A stretch of DNA of 64,000 nt. It comes from Euphorbia lathyris. Its lineage: Eukaryota > Streptophyta > Magnoliopsida > Malpighiales > Euphorbiaceae. The stretch covers positions 15,218,001 to 15,282,000 of the forward strand of contig NC_088917.1 in assembly GCF_963576675.1 (NCBI RefSeq). The letters run 5' to 3'. Below the pieces are notes generated by a model. It was not told where the DNA came from, searched no databases, and saw only the letters and a program-made list of their open reading frames with translations. The position numbers and the translations under genes were made by a program. The stretch's first letter is position 1. The number at the start of each line of letters is the position of its first letter. Shown piece after piece: positions 25,606 to 37,604 of this stretch.

Positions 25606-26581
25606 CAAGCGTATTAAACGATTACAATCTCTTTGTCGAGAGAACTGGGGAAAGATAACTTCTTGATAATAATAATAATAATTAATAATAATAATGATAT
25701 AACATAATTTATAACTGAAATAAACTTCATTGTAAGTATAATATTTCAATACCTCCTTAATATTTTCTTCAATATGTCTCCAACTTCAATTAACAACTAT
25801 TGTGTGAATCTTTATGTCTATTGATAGATATATTTTTCAAGCAAATTCTTTATTGATAGATATATTTTTCAAGCAAATTCTTTAATTTGTTTGAGTTTTC
25901 AGATGGTCCAAAATGACAAATACGGTTAGGTTATCAAAGAATATACATGGTTTATGGCTAATAATCCTCTTCTTTTTCTATGACTGTGTTTAATATGTGT
26001 GCAAGACAAGTAAGAAATGTGCTTGAAAGGCTAGGTTTTGTTTTTGAATCTTCATCTAGAAAATCAGAGGGTACATATGAAATGTTTAGTCATTTTTTAA
26101 TTGGAAGTAATATGGAAAGGGAGGTAATGACGAGTTTTCCTTCTTATCAGGCTGAGAGGGGTGATGAAATCGTTCCTACTAGGTTGTGCATGGAAGTAAG
26201 TAAGCGCAGGCGGTTGGGACCTATAGACAGCAAAACTGAATAGGAAAGGAGCCAAGCTTACTGATGAGTGCCTTCCTTCCCCTAGCCTTTAGAATTAGAG
26301 AAAGGCTCCATGTGAAGCTAACATGGCAAATCAAGATGAGACGGGATGAATAGTAAGAGGCCGCAATAAGACTACCACAGGATTGCCCGTCCTCAGAACA
26401 AAATTCCTGGATAACATCTAATATGGGAGAAACCACTAACAGTACCACGGAAGAGGAAGGTCTCGATATTCAATTGCAATAAAGTTTCATGAAGTTTCTT
26501 TTGTCTGTTTTTGTATGGTTGTTGAGGCAAACTAATGGAATAAATATATTTTGATAAGCAGTTCATCATTTTGTTGATATA
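25606..26581. other. Intergenic DNA with an unassigned 87-codon frame
   Basis: AT-rich flank of the LINE. It contains a 32-bp tandem duplication (25819-25882) and an open frame, 25980-26243 (+), that starts ATG, has mixed amino-acid composition and is less AT-driven than its surroundings. I do not recognise a domain in that frame, and no splice partner or promoter was evident, so it is not called as a gene. Confidence 0.4.
25819..25882. repeat. 32-bp tandem duplication
   Basis: TATTGATAGATATATTTTTC...ATTCTT occurs at 25819-25850 and again at 25851-25882, with no difference seen. Confidence 0.9.
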
Positions 26582-27620
26582 TATGTTTGTATATAAAAAT
26601 AAATTAGAAAATGATGTAATTTTTATTTCAAGATGTGACAGCTGAGACTCTTACAAGAAATTACTTGTACATCCTTGTAGAAGCGAAATCTCAGATCCAC
26701 CTCCAACTTAAAGATCTCACAAAAAGAGAACTAAGAATATAATTATAGAAAATTAAATAGAATAGAAGGAAATTGGACCTAATTTCACAAACAGAGAACT
26801 AATAGTATAATAATGGAAAAGTAAATAGAATAGAAGGAAATTGTATGTTTGTATATAAAAATAAATTAGAGAATGCTGTAATTTTTATTTCAAGATGTGA
26901 CAGCTGAGACACTTACAAGAAATTACTTGTACATCCTTATAGAAGCGAAATCTCATATCCACCCGATCTCACAAATAGAGAACTAAGAATATAATAATAG
27001 AAAATTCAATAGCATAGAAGGAAATTGGACCTAATTTCACAAACAGAGAACTAATAATATAATAATAGAAAATTAAATAGAAGAGAAGGAAATTGTATGT
27101 TTGTATATAAAAATAAATTAGAGAAGACTGTAAATTTTATTTAAAGATGTGACAGCTGAGACTCTTACAAGGAATTACTTGTACATCCTTGTAGAAGCGA
27201 AATCTCAGATCCACCTCTAACTTAAAGATCTCACAAATAGAGAACCAAGAATATAATAATGGAAAATTAAATAGAATAGAAGGAAATTGACCTAATTTCA
27301 CAAATAGAGAACTGATAATATAATAATAAAAAATTAAATAGAATAGAAGGAAATTGTATGTTTGTATATAAAAATAAATTAGAGAACGTTGTAATTTTTA
27401 TTTCAAGATGTGACAGCTGAGACTCTTACAAGAAACTACTTGTACATCCTTGTAGAAGCGAAATCTCAGATCTACCTCCAACTTAAAGATCTCACAAATA
27501 GAGAACTAAGAATATAATAATGGAAAATTAAATAGCATAGAAGGAAATTGGACCTAATTTCACAAACAGAGAACTAATAATGTAATAATGGAAAATTAAA
27601 TAGAATAAAAGGAAACTGGA
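26582..27620. repeat. Four-copy ~260-bp tandem repeat
   Basis: Units begin TATGTTTGTATATAAAAATA at 26582, 26844, 27096 and 27357 (spacings 262, 252, 261). Each unit contains GATGTGACAGCTGAGAC, a segment with AAGCGAAATCTCA, then two sub-repeats of CTCACAAA-AGAGAACTAAGAATATAATA type followed by AATAGAATAGAAGGAAA. The last half-unit decays towards 27720. No coding frame; minisatellite-like array. Confidence 0.85.
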
Positions 27621-29400
27621 CCTGTCGTTGTTGAATTGATGAACATGGGAAAGTAGAGGAGAGAACTAAGAATATAATAATGAAAAATTAAATTGAATAG
27701 AAGGAAACTGGACCTGTCGCTGTTGAAGGTGGAGGAAAAGTTTTTAGAGGTTCACTGGAGAGAAGAGCTAGTGCAGGAAAGAGATGGAGGCGAAGAAGGA
27801 AAGAAAGTTACTGAAATTCATTCTTATTTGTGTCGTTAATCACAGTTAGTAAGTGGAAAGTCCCATGATTTTAATTTTATTTTTTTGGGGAGGGGGGGGG
27901 GGGGGGGGTTTCACCTGCGTTAATCAGAGGATGCAAGTGTTATTTGGAATGATTCAACGTAAAGCATTTAAGTGCATCAAATCCCAGGGCTCAACCGTGG
28001 ACAAGCGTTGGAAACTTCTAGGCTGGAGTACGGTAGGGGAAGAGGGAATTAATTTTGGATGGAGCTGTGAAATGCGTAGACACTAGAAAGAGCACCAACA
28101 GTGAAAGCACTCTAATGGACCGACATTGACACTGAAAGACGAAAGTTAGGAGAACGAATAGGATTAGACACCCCAATAGTCCTAGCCGTAAATGATAGAT
28201 ATTGGACATTTGCATATCAACTCGTGCAGTGATGTAGCTAGCATGTTGAGTATCCTGTTTGGGAGTACGTTAGCAAGAATGAAACTTAAACTATGAGTCA
28301 AACTAAGGCAACCCTTCAACCAATCATCGACCAATAATCATAGCCCAGACAACCAACACGAACAAACTTTTCTTAAGTAGACTCTCTTTCGAAATTGAGA
28401 AGAAAGCATATTGCAAACCTTTATTTCAACAGGAAAAACACTCTTATTTATAGTCATGAGTGACCATACCAAAGGTCACTATGGAGTAAAGCAACACTCT
28501 AGGCGGCACCACCACGTGTCTACCAAGTTCTGCCATTTTCCAGGAACTCTTAAATGATGCATGCATCACTTTAACACACGCCTCTTAAAGTTGCAGTCAA
28601 CTAGCAGCCACTAAGAAGACCTTAAACAAGCTACACATTCCCTACCCATATCCCCCGCGTTGACAAGGCAAACAGAGCACCAAAAGCCGAATCCTCCATT
28701 CTCTCACATAAATGGTTCGACCCTCCCGACAATACGAAAAATGGAGGGGACTAATTGATGAGGAATGTGAGCCAAGCCCACCAGACCCATCACTAACAAG
28801 CAGACCCATCTATAAGCAAAGCCCATAAGCAATCATGAACTAATAAAGCTCTATAAAAGGTGATAAGGGATATGGGTTAGGTCCAACCCTTACAAAGCTA
28901 AGGACTCCATAATGTCCCTCTACCTGGAAAAGCCCAAAGCCTCATCCTCGACCTCTACCTAGAAAGCAGAGAGCTTCCTCACCGATAAAACGGAAGCCAC
29001 TCTAGTCATCCAAAGATCATGGAGATATGCCTTGTTTGACGGTGTCGCACCCAGGCTTTCGGTCTTCAGGTCGGGGTGCATGGCCAGCTCGATCTGCTTT
29101 TCGTGTTTTAGGTTTTCGAGTCACCGTCAATCATCACTTGAAAATGTGTGGGCAGGCATGATTGGTCGCCCTATCTATGTGGATTGAATCTGTGTGGTTT
29201 GGTTTTGATAAGAATGGTATTCAGAGAGATTTAAGGTTCATTTTTCCAGTTACGTGTAGGGAAGAGATGTGATCTCATCCTACCCCACCTGACGTATTGA
29301 TACTATCATGATATTACATGGTGCTATTCGTTTTGCTTTGAATCATGGATATAAACCCGATATTCGTGTTTTTTAGGGTTACTGGGTTTAAGTTTGTCTT
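27621..29400. other. Intergenic DNA, possible old LTR fragments
   Basis: No gene was recognised. Notable items are a 17-base G run (27892-27908), a plus-strand CTATAAAAGG near 28852 and a minus-strand TATAAATAAGAG near 28441-28452, each in a less AT-rich context that could be LTR promoter remnants. A segment near 29040-29290 (GGTGTCGCACCC..., CGAGTCACCGTC) resembles the end region of some plant LTR elements. None of these could be given boundaries. Confidence 0.35.
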
Positions 29401-30790
29401 AATTTGAAATTACGTTAAAATCTCATTTTATTTTACGTATATCATATATACGATAAATAGAATAAGGATTTTAATAAAGGGGTATTTTAAATGTATTATT
29501 AAGTTCAAATGACATTTTCGTATCGATTTGAATCAATTGATTAGTTGATTCGAGATAACATATCGAACTGATTTATTTGGAATTATGTGTATTACATACA
29601 CGATAAAAATATAAATTCTAATGAGGAATATCTTTTTAGTATATTATAAATTCAAATGGTATTTCTCATATCAATTCAAATTAACTTGCTATTTTTTATT
29701 GACTCGAAACATTTCGAGTTGATTCATTTTTATTTTGGAACTACGCGTATGACATATGTGTAATTATATTTGTCCAAATTAAAGTCCAATTTAATTTTGC
29801 ATGTATCACATACATGCTGAATAAAATATGAACTTTAATAAAGAATGTTTTAAATATTTTTAATAAATTCGAGCAATGTTTTCACATCGATTTGAACTAA
29901 GTTTAATTTATAATATTTCAAGACGATATTTTAAATGGATTTATTTTACTTTTGAAATCATGCACATCACATGGACATAGTATGTTCATTTATATTACGA
30001 CCTGATTTAGTTAACATCGTAACATGTATGCTGAAAAATGAATTTTTATAAGATGGTATTTTTACATGAATAAGTAAAAATGATCTAAAACATAATGAGC
30101 TATTTAAAATTTATACACCTTCACTAAATCAATAATTATCAATACAAAATAAAATTGTGAAAATAAAATCGTCAATATTTAAACTAATTTTGAATTACAA
30201 TTACATGGCTAGCCTAATGGAAAATAATAGGATAATTATTTTTTGCATATGTACAAACTAATTGGTATGTTACATACATATATCACAATAATATTAATAA
30301 TAAACTACAGATTTGTAAATAAAAGAATAAACATATACATACGAGTAAAATAGATGGGTTTGAATTTACAAATTAATAAAAAAAAATGGAGAGTAATATG
30401 TAATTAATATTAATAGGGACTTGATTGAACTTACTTAAAATCATTAAGGGCCTGATCAGAACGTGGAGGGATTTAATTGATGAATTAAAATAAAACGGGG
30501 TTAATTTTTCTAATTAATTGGAACATGGGGTATATTGGATGGACGAAATCGATAGGGGTTAATTTGGAATATTAACAAGTGGGTATAGATTTGGATATTT
30601 AGGGTTTATTACCGAATTCTGACAACGTTTTCATATTATTTAGAATTAACTTAATTATAAATTCAAATGACGTTCTCACATCAGTTCAAATTAATTTGGT
30701 TAATTTTATTAATTCGAGAGAATTGATTTATTTTTTATTTTTGAACCATGCATGTTACATACGTACGGTATCATATGAAATCTAGAGTAA
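29400..30790. repeat. Degenerate AT-rich repeats
   Basis: Several diverged units, each with a phrase like TGTATCACATACA(C/T)G, a TTTTAATAAAG stretch, AATTCAAATG-CATTTTC-CAT and a TCGA-rich end. They are seen near 29405-29570, 29575-29740, 29745-29950 and, after an interruption, 30630-30790. Spacing is roughly 165-200 bp. They look like an old satellite-like or decayed element array. Confidence 0.5.
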
Positions 30791-30960
30791 AATCTCTATA
30801 AATTAATAAAGTTGGGACCATGAAATTTTATTAATTTATAGAGATATTAATTTATCGAGTGTTAATTTAGTGAACTGACCCAAACTGGGACCAGAAGAAA
30901 TTACTATTTTAAAGAGGTTATTAATTTATCGAGTATTAGTTTATGAAAGTTTTACTATAT
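30785..30960. mobile_element. MITE-like inverted-repeat element
   Basis: Ends read AGTAAAATCTCTATAAATTA and, inverted, ATAGTAAAACTTTCATAAAC. The interior carries TTGGGACCATGAAATTTTAT and ACCCAAACTGGGACC. A second copy in the opposite orientation lies at about 44460-45130, which supports a dispersed repeat. Exact ends are uncertain. Confidence 0.55.
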
Positions 30961-31313
30961 GTATAGTGTCCATTTTAATAAAATTAAAAAGGTGACTTAA
31001 TTGGCATATATATCATATCCGCTAAAAGGGTTAATCGAAGCATATCATGAACATTATTTCCTACGCATGTGCGTATTCTAAGCGATACAATTAAAATGGA
31101 TTTAGATTCGAGAAATTACGTATAAACTCACATTCAAAAAACTATCTACAATTATGTCAAGTTCTGATTTTGATTTATATCAAACTAAAACATTATTTGG
31201 CTAAATGCACTTTTTAATAATTTTTTACAACTATCTTAAATAATAATTGGAATCAAATTAAGAAAAATCATTATTTTTACAAAAAAAAATTTAAAGTTGA
31301 AGAATTTACTTTT

Positions 31314-31435
31314 CTCAATTTGCACTTTGAAACTTCTAATTTTTAGATTCTAAGAATCTTGTTTAATTTTTTTTCTCAATTTGCACTTTGAAACTTCTAA
31401 TTTTTAGATTCTAAGAATCTTGTTTAATTTTTTTC
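31314..31435. repeat. 61-bp tandem duplication
   Basis: CTCAATTTGCACTTTGAAAC...GTTTAATTTTTT occurs at 31314-31374 and 31375-31435. Confidence 0.9.
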
Positions 31436-31492
31436 TTTGCTTGCTAACGTTAAAATATGAATTAGATTGGTATAAAGCACATGAATATGGAT

Positions 31493-31884
31493 TAGACCTG
31501 TTCATAAATTCGTTGGTCCATCCAAACCCGTTTTTTATGGATTGGACTTGGATATTTATATTTTCATTTAATCGATCTGATCCAAACCCGTATAAACCCG
31601 TACATAAAAGGGTTGGGTTTGGGATTTGTTTTCCCATCATTAAATCCGCTTTTTCTTGTAGTGATAATAGTGGTAATATTTTATTAGATTTTCAATTTGT
31701 TAGTCTAAATGAAATCAAACTTTAGTTGAACCATTATTTCATATTAGATCATTAATATATGATAAAAAAAAAAATTGGTTTTAGAAAATTGGTTTTTGTT
31801 AACTAAAACTGAACATAAGTATATTTATATTAGTTGGCCTGGGTTTGGGAATCAGTTTCCCAGCCCAATTCATAAACAGGTCTA
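31493..31884. mobile_element. hAT-type MITE with 8-bp target duplication
   Basis: Ends are TAGACCTGTTCATAAATTCG at the left and ATAAACAGGTCTA at the right, flanked by ATATGGAT on both sides (31485-31492 and 31885-31892). An exact 8-bp duplication and TAGACCTG-type ends fit hAT-superfamily MITEs. The 392-bp interior has CCAAACCCG repeats and no transposase; open frames across it are incidental. Confidence 0.85.
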
Positions 31885-31892
31885 ATATGGAT

Positions 31893-32333
31893 TATACACA
31901 AAGACAAAAATGTGTATTGTATGCATTGATTTAGAAAGAAATCATTAGTAAATATCAAAATCCATATACTTTTCTTGTAACAATGGACTTAGCTGGAATG
32001 GAATGCAAATAATAGGAAGCAAGGTTCAAATATGCCAGCCTTCATTTAATAAAAACAAGTATAGATAATCCAAGGTTTTCATTTAATAAAAACAAATATA
32101 AATAATCCCAATCTACATGGCATATATAAGAATACATTTGGGACTGGACTATTTGTATAACAATTGAAAAGTTATTACTAAAGAGAGTTTGGTAATAGAG
32201 GTTATTACCAAATTGGGACCGAGGGTTTTATAACAAAATAGAGTTTATTCCTATATAGAGTATTCCTATATATAAGTTTTACTGTAGTACTATCTATGTG
32301 TTTATATAGATCAGTTAATTAGAGTAGTTGAAC
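31893..32333. other. Spacer with MITE-like remnants
   Basis: Contains a direct repeat of CATTTAATAAAAACAA (near 32043 and 32080) and, at 32165-32290, a degraded stretch resembling the TATAGTAAAACTT-type MITE family. It ends just before the stop codon of the downstream kinase-like gene. Confidence 0.4.
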
Positions 32334-34289
32334 CTAAAGCGTTTCCTGGATGCCCATTTCTTCAGCATGCTTTCGAATAACATGTAAATTCCCCAATCTC
32401 TTGACAACCTCCGTCATTAAAGGGCGACTATAAACACTAGCATCTACACACTCCATCCCCAACTCCGTAAGTTCCAATCCATCTTTCTCAATGAAACCAT
32501 GTTCCTTTCTAGGCTTTTGTGCACAAAAGAAAATCCATTTAAAATTCCAGTTTCTTCATAATATTCTTCATATGCATCCTGGGCCGCATAATCGGGAACA
32601 AATCTATCATCCTCAGCGCCATCTAGCGTCGGAACCCTTTTGTGTATCAAGCATAAGAGTATGCAACCAAATCCAAAAATATCCCGTCCTTCAAAGACAC
32701 CACCTGTGCATGTGCATGGTTTTAGCAAACTTGTAAATTTTCCAACATTATATACAGAAAAACAGAATTCTAAATCACGGTGCTGATGGCATACCTTTGT
32801 CCTTACCCCCCATGTAATTACGCCGTTCCCATGGCATTGCTCTGCTCGTATCCATGTAGCCAAACCGTTCCCGGAGAATACGCATTCTTAATGCTCGCGG
32901 GCTAAGAATGATTCCACCAACAGTCATCCCAAAATCAGCCAATTTTGGGCTGTACTCCTACATGTATCAAAGTTGTTCATAAACAGATAAACAGATATAA
33001 AAATCAAAGAAGCGCAAATATATACAGACCTTGTCAAGTATTATATGGGCAGCATCAATGTTGCCAACTCTATACGGCACATGGGGTGCCGGAATTGGAG
33101 TATGAAGAAACTCAAGCAGGTTGGCAAGTTCGTAAATAACTTTCATTCTCTGAAGCCAATTGAACTCATCTACAGGTAGGAAAGAAATTTTACTAAGAAA
33201 CTAAAGAAGCAATATCGTCAGCTAATTTCAAGAGAATTAACATTATCAGAAAAACAACTAATTTCAAGTCCAAGTAATCTCATTGGAAGCAAGGGAAATG
33301 AAAATTATAATCACAGCTTTCACATTATGAACTATGACCACCTAAAGTATGTACTCTAACAGCCTGTTTAACATGCTTAAACACATTATTAGGATTACAA
33401 CTGATGCCGTTTCATTATTCCCAAGTGACCAGACAAAAACCATATCAATAATAAGCAGTACCTTTGGGTGCAAGATTATGTAGACTATCCTGTGGATCCA
33501 AATCATAAACAGCACCAAGTGTTTCTCCTTCAAAGCAATATCCAATCATCTTCACCAAGTTAGGATCACCTAACAGCCGAGGGTGTTGAAGTAAAGAAAT
33601 TTCATCCTGAAATATTTATTCAATGTGAGCCAAGCCAAGAAATGTGCATTAAAGGTGACCATTAAAAACCACAAGACTTTCTTATATAGTGCTGCAACAT
33701 ACCCTTAACCGGTCTTCGTTACCAAATCGATGGACTCCCTTATCTACAATGGTTTCCCATATCTTCACAGTCACTTTTTGTCCTTTTATCTCTCCACGAA
33801 ACACTTTCCCAAATTGATACTTTCCAATGAGATTCTCTTCGCTGAAACTATCAGTTGCCTTAATCAGGGCTTTACTAGAGAACCCTTTAACCCCTGTGAC
33901 AGAAATTAGAATCATGAGCATAAATTGGAAAAAAAAAAAAAACAACTCTCAAGATATACTTTCCTTTTCCAGAAAAAAAATGTTGAATGACTCTATTGAC
34001 ACCTTTTAAGCCCAGAAATAGAACGTCTAGCAAATCCTTTTACATTAAATTGCATAATACATAAGCAAAGAAGTTGTTAAAGAGCTGTTGAACTAAAATG
34101 CAAATACTAGAGAAACTTTAACAAAAAAACACTAAAAAAAACATGTGTTTGTGATTTTAGTACTAGACAATTAAGGCATATTATCACACGATAGCAATAT
34201 TATTAGAAAGAAACTATATGCTTTTGCATTAACACTATATGCTTACTTGCTTGGCTTTGACCTGAGCCTTTAATTGTGCGGTTGCACAT
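32334..34289 (-). pseudogene. Receptor-like cytoplasmic pseudokinase, frameshifted copy
   Basis: Six exons are inferred on the minus strand: 34289-34247, 33893-33703, 33606-33462, 33169-33030, 32957-32795 and 32703 onward. All have GT-AG junctions in the same phases as the neighbouring gene. The protein has a glycine loop (GKYQFGKVFRG), a retained VTVK lysine (about residue 58) and a DFG (about 181-183). The catalytic loop reads GNIDAAHIILD instead of HRDLKxxN, so phosphotransfer is unlikely. A 1-base shift in the last exon (about 32500-32590) gives an early stop at 32444. The other frame keeps a normal kinase C-terminus (SRPLMTEVVKRL) to a TAG at 32334-32336. Resembles ZRK-like pseudokinases; the exact subfamily is an inference. 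Confidence 0.65.
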
Positions 34290-34871
34290 TCGATCATTGA
34301 AACGGTTAATCAGTATGCCCCGATGCCATCTCGAAGGTTGCTGATATAGCTTCACTGTCCAATAAAGCCACAAACATTTACAAACTACAAAAAAAAGTTT
34401 ACAAGAAAACATGTGTCTTTAAACAAAGCATAATCAACATTAAAAAACACTGAAAAAACTGTGGAGTTTGCAATTTTTAAACTAGCACTTCAAAAATACA
34501 CTTTTAAAAAGCAAAAGGGAAGCTACCAGTGAAAGCATAAAAAGAAAGTTAAAAGAAAAATTACCCTACAATCAGAAAAGAGTTAGTGGAACCACTAATA
34601 CTATAGCACCATTTGGGGTTTCTTCGCGTCCAATTATCACAGCTATACTAGCATGGTATATGTTTCCAGTTCATGCTTGGATTTTGTAAAAGAGAAAGAA
34701 AAAAAATAGATAAGGAGAATTTCCTATTATTCAACTAGTTTCTCCAATTTAAACTTCCAACAACTGATTATATTAACACTATTGCTTGTTACTAGGATAC
34801 CATTATATGATTATATTAAAACTAAGGTCTAATAGATAGTCGAAAGTACCTCGATTGTCCTTCGGTAAACG

Positions 34872-37081
34872 CTATGATTGGTGAATCTTGTTAACCCCAT
34901 CAAGCATCCGACAACACTCCCACGTGTTGGCATTTTGTTTAACAATATGCAAATTCAGCATTTGTCTAACAACTTGTTTCATTGTTGGTCGTTGCTGAGG
35001 GTTGTCTTTAACACACCTCATTGCTAAGTTGGTAATTGTAACTGCATCATCGAAATTAAAATCTGGATCTGACTTTAGGCTATCGTGCACCAACCAAGAC
35101 TTGAATTTACCACTAGCTACTGAGTTTTGTTGTTTGTGCTCATTCTTGGCCCATGCATAAACAAACGGCGCATCAGTACTGTCACCATCATCTTTGTAGA
35201 CTCTTTTGCTTATTAAAGACAATAGCACAACACCATAAGAAAAAATATCACAGCTATCCGACCATTTACCTACATGTTCAAATTAACTTGTTCAGCGAGA
35301 GGTTCCAAAACTTGAAATTAGATTTAAACAAACACAGTTTATAACGACTAATAAGAGTATGGTGATACCTAGACTAGATGACAAAAATTTAGATAAATAA
35401 TAGGAACTCAAGCCTATACTGCAAATTGCTTGAAGAGAATAAATACAAGCGATGTACACAGAAAGCATAACACTAGAAGAATGAAGAAAGACATTTGCAA
35501 CATGTAAACTAATTACTGAAGAGAATTTGTTGGCAGTCGTACAATGGAAAAGTACCAACAAGGGAGGGCATAAAAGAATATTATTTTTGTGACATTAAGA
35601 AAATTTGTTAGAAAAGGTGGTGCCACAATGAAATTAATGAGCATACAATTCAGTACATTAAGTATTTTGATGGTTTATCTCCAAAATCATGGACAACGTG
35701 GTCATTCTCATTTTGCACTTCTAGATTTTTTTTTTGGTGTGCGTACGCGTGCGCGCCTGTGTAACTATCCATTATATCTAGGTATTTTCCTCGTATTATA
35801 GCTATTAATGAAGTGAATAAGTATTGGTCAATGAGGGCATTTAAGCTATTTGGCATTTAAGCTATTTAACACAACTTACACTCAAAATCAAGAAAGTTGA
35901 TATTTTCACAATACAGAGGTCGATAAGACCCTTCAAATAAAAAAGGGTAAATATGATATGATAGTAAACTACCTGTTCGAGTACAATTTGGATCACTGTA
36001 TCCGCAAGAGCCTTGTATGTATTGATTCAGAAGCTCTCTTTTATCAGTAAGAATACCACCAGATATCATACTGAAGTCAAATAACAGTGCCTCGTAATCC
36101 TAACAAGTGAAATAGAATAAATATGAAAAGATATTTAAAGAAAAAACAATTGTAGGAAGATACAATTGTATGCAAATAACTGCAAGGGTATCAGGTTCAT
36201 GCTATAGCCCTATCTCTAAATGCATACAGAAGTAAATTGCCAAACTACTGAAAAGTTAATCCACCTCAAAAGAAAAAAACCAACCTGATCAACCAATATA
36301 TGAGCAGCATCTATATTGCGAATCAAATATGGCACATCACTTGGACAGTTAGGATGCGGAGAATGCATATACCGGAGCAAAGAAGCAATCCCAAAAGCAA
36401 CCTTGATCCTTAGGGCCCATGTAAAAGTATCTAAAAATGCAAATAATGAGTTTATATAATTGTTTTCAAGAGTAAACTAAAATATACCTAATTTAGAACG
36501 AGTTTCTAAATATTCAGAACTTGGAAAAGAAAAAACAAAATAAAACTCTGATAATCAATACCTTTTTCAATGAGATTATGTAGTGTGTCGATTGCGATCG
36601 GATTCAGATAATAAAGGGCAGCCAGATTTTTGGGGCCACGACAGAGATGTCGCAACTTGGCCAGATTCGGATGGAATTCATACACTGAAAAATATTCGTG
36701 TAAGCTGAGTTCATCCTATTAATAAATTGAAGCAGGATGTCAATTAGGCGTTTACTTCCAATCTGCCTCTGTTTTCCCCTGGAAGCTTTTCTTCTTTCCA
36801 AATCTTCACAACCACATCAACTCCTTCATAATTTCCGCGATAAACTTCTCCAAATTGGAATTTCCCCATAAAATTATTTTCACTAAATCCGTTTACACAT
36901 TTTTCTAATTCTTCGTCTAACAAATCCCTTATGCCATAAAGCATTCTCTGACATCGACCTTCCAGACAACAATAAAGTCAGTTTTGCAATAATGAACATA
37001 AAAATGCATAGATAGATAGATTCAGGAAGAAGCAGGACCTGAAAAGGATGATGAACCAGTAACTTGTTCTTCTATGCCCAT
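34872..37081 (-). CDS. Receptor-like cytoplasmic pseudokinase (ZRK-like)
   Basis: Six exons on the minus strand: 37081-37039, 36958-36756, 36715-36562, 36430-36285, 36099-35973 and 35269-34872. All junctions are GT-AG and phases agree, giving 1,071 nt and 356 residues with no stop. The N-lobe has GKFQFGEVYRG (about 46-56) and a kept VAIK-type lysine (about 66). The catalytic loop is RNIDAAHILVD (about 171-181), lacking the HRD aspartate and the following lysine. DFG is DFS (about 190-192). The C-lobe has DIFSYGVVLLSL and QQRPTMKQVV. No signal peptide or membrane segment was seen, so it is probably cytoplasmic. The missing catalytic residues suggest a scaffold or decoy role, as known for Arabidopsis ZRK proteins that pair with the NLR ZAR1; that role here is inference. 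Tandem with the frameshifted copy downstream. Confidence 0.75.
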
Positions 37082-37553
37082 TTTTATCTCTACAATGAAC
37101 CTTAGCTCTAAACTAAACGAGATTGTGATTTCCCACGTCTTTTGTTACTCGATTGTTTTTTTTTTTTTTTTTTTTTTTTTTGAGTTTGGAGGTGAGAATT
37201 AAAGGAGACAATGAGGAGGGAATCCAAAGGTTTGTTTGCGAGTTTAGAGAATCTAAATTAGGTTAAATGTTTAACTTTGTTTAGATATATAATATAAATA
37301 AGGTTAAATGTTTAACTTTGTTTTGAAGTTTAAATATGAAAGCGAATGAAAGTTAAATTTAATTTGTAAAGACAATAAATTTTAAAAATTTGTATGTTAC
37401 TTCCATTAATCCTCAATTTGGAGGTTAGAGGAAGTAAATATTTAATTCCATTAACCTTCATTTACTTCTATTAACCTCCTTCTAAAAAATGGCTAAATTA
37501 ATAAACTGATTAGGTTACAGTTTATTAAATTAATCCTCGATAAATTAATAATA
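37082..37553. other. Upstream region of the kinase-like gene
   Basis: Probably contains the promoter and 5' UTR of the minus-strand gene. A long T tract lies at about 37149-37181 (A tract on the gene's strand). A duplicated AGGTTAAATGTTTAACTTTG occurs near 37259 and 37301. The end (about 37520-37553) resembles the CTCGATAAATTAATA part of the local MITE family. No clear TATA box could be assigned. Confidence 0.4.
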
Positions 37554-37604
37554 TTTTTTTTGCAGAGAAAAAGAAGTATTATTAATCCGGAGCAAGCTCA
37601 GAAT

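Noticed and set aside
25980..26243. 87-codon plus frame near the tandem repeat
   Set aside because: Mixed composition but no recognised domain, promoter or splice partner; kept only as a note in the intergenic entry.
26582..27620. CRISPR-like array
   Set aside because: Long AT-rich units without short constant repeats and unique spacers, in a plant nuclear context.
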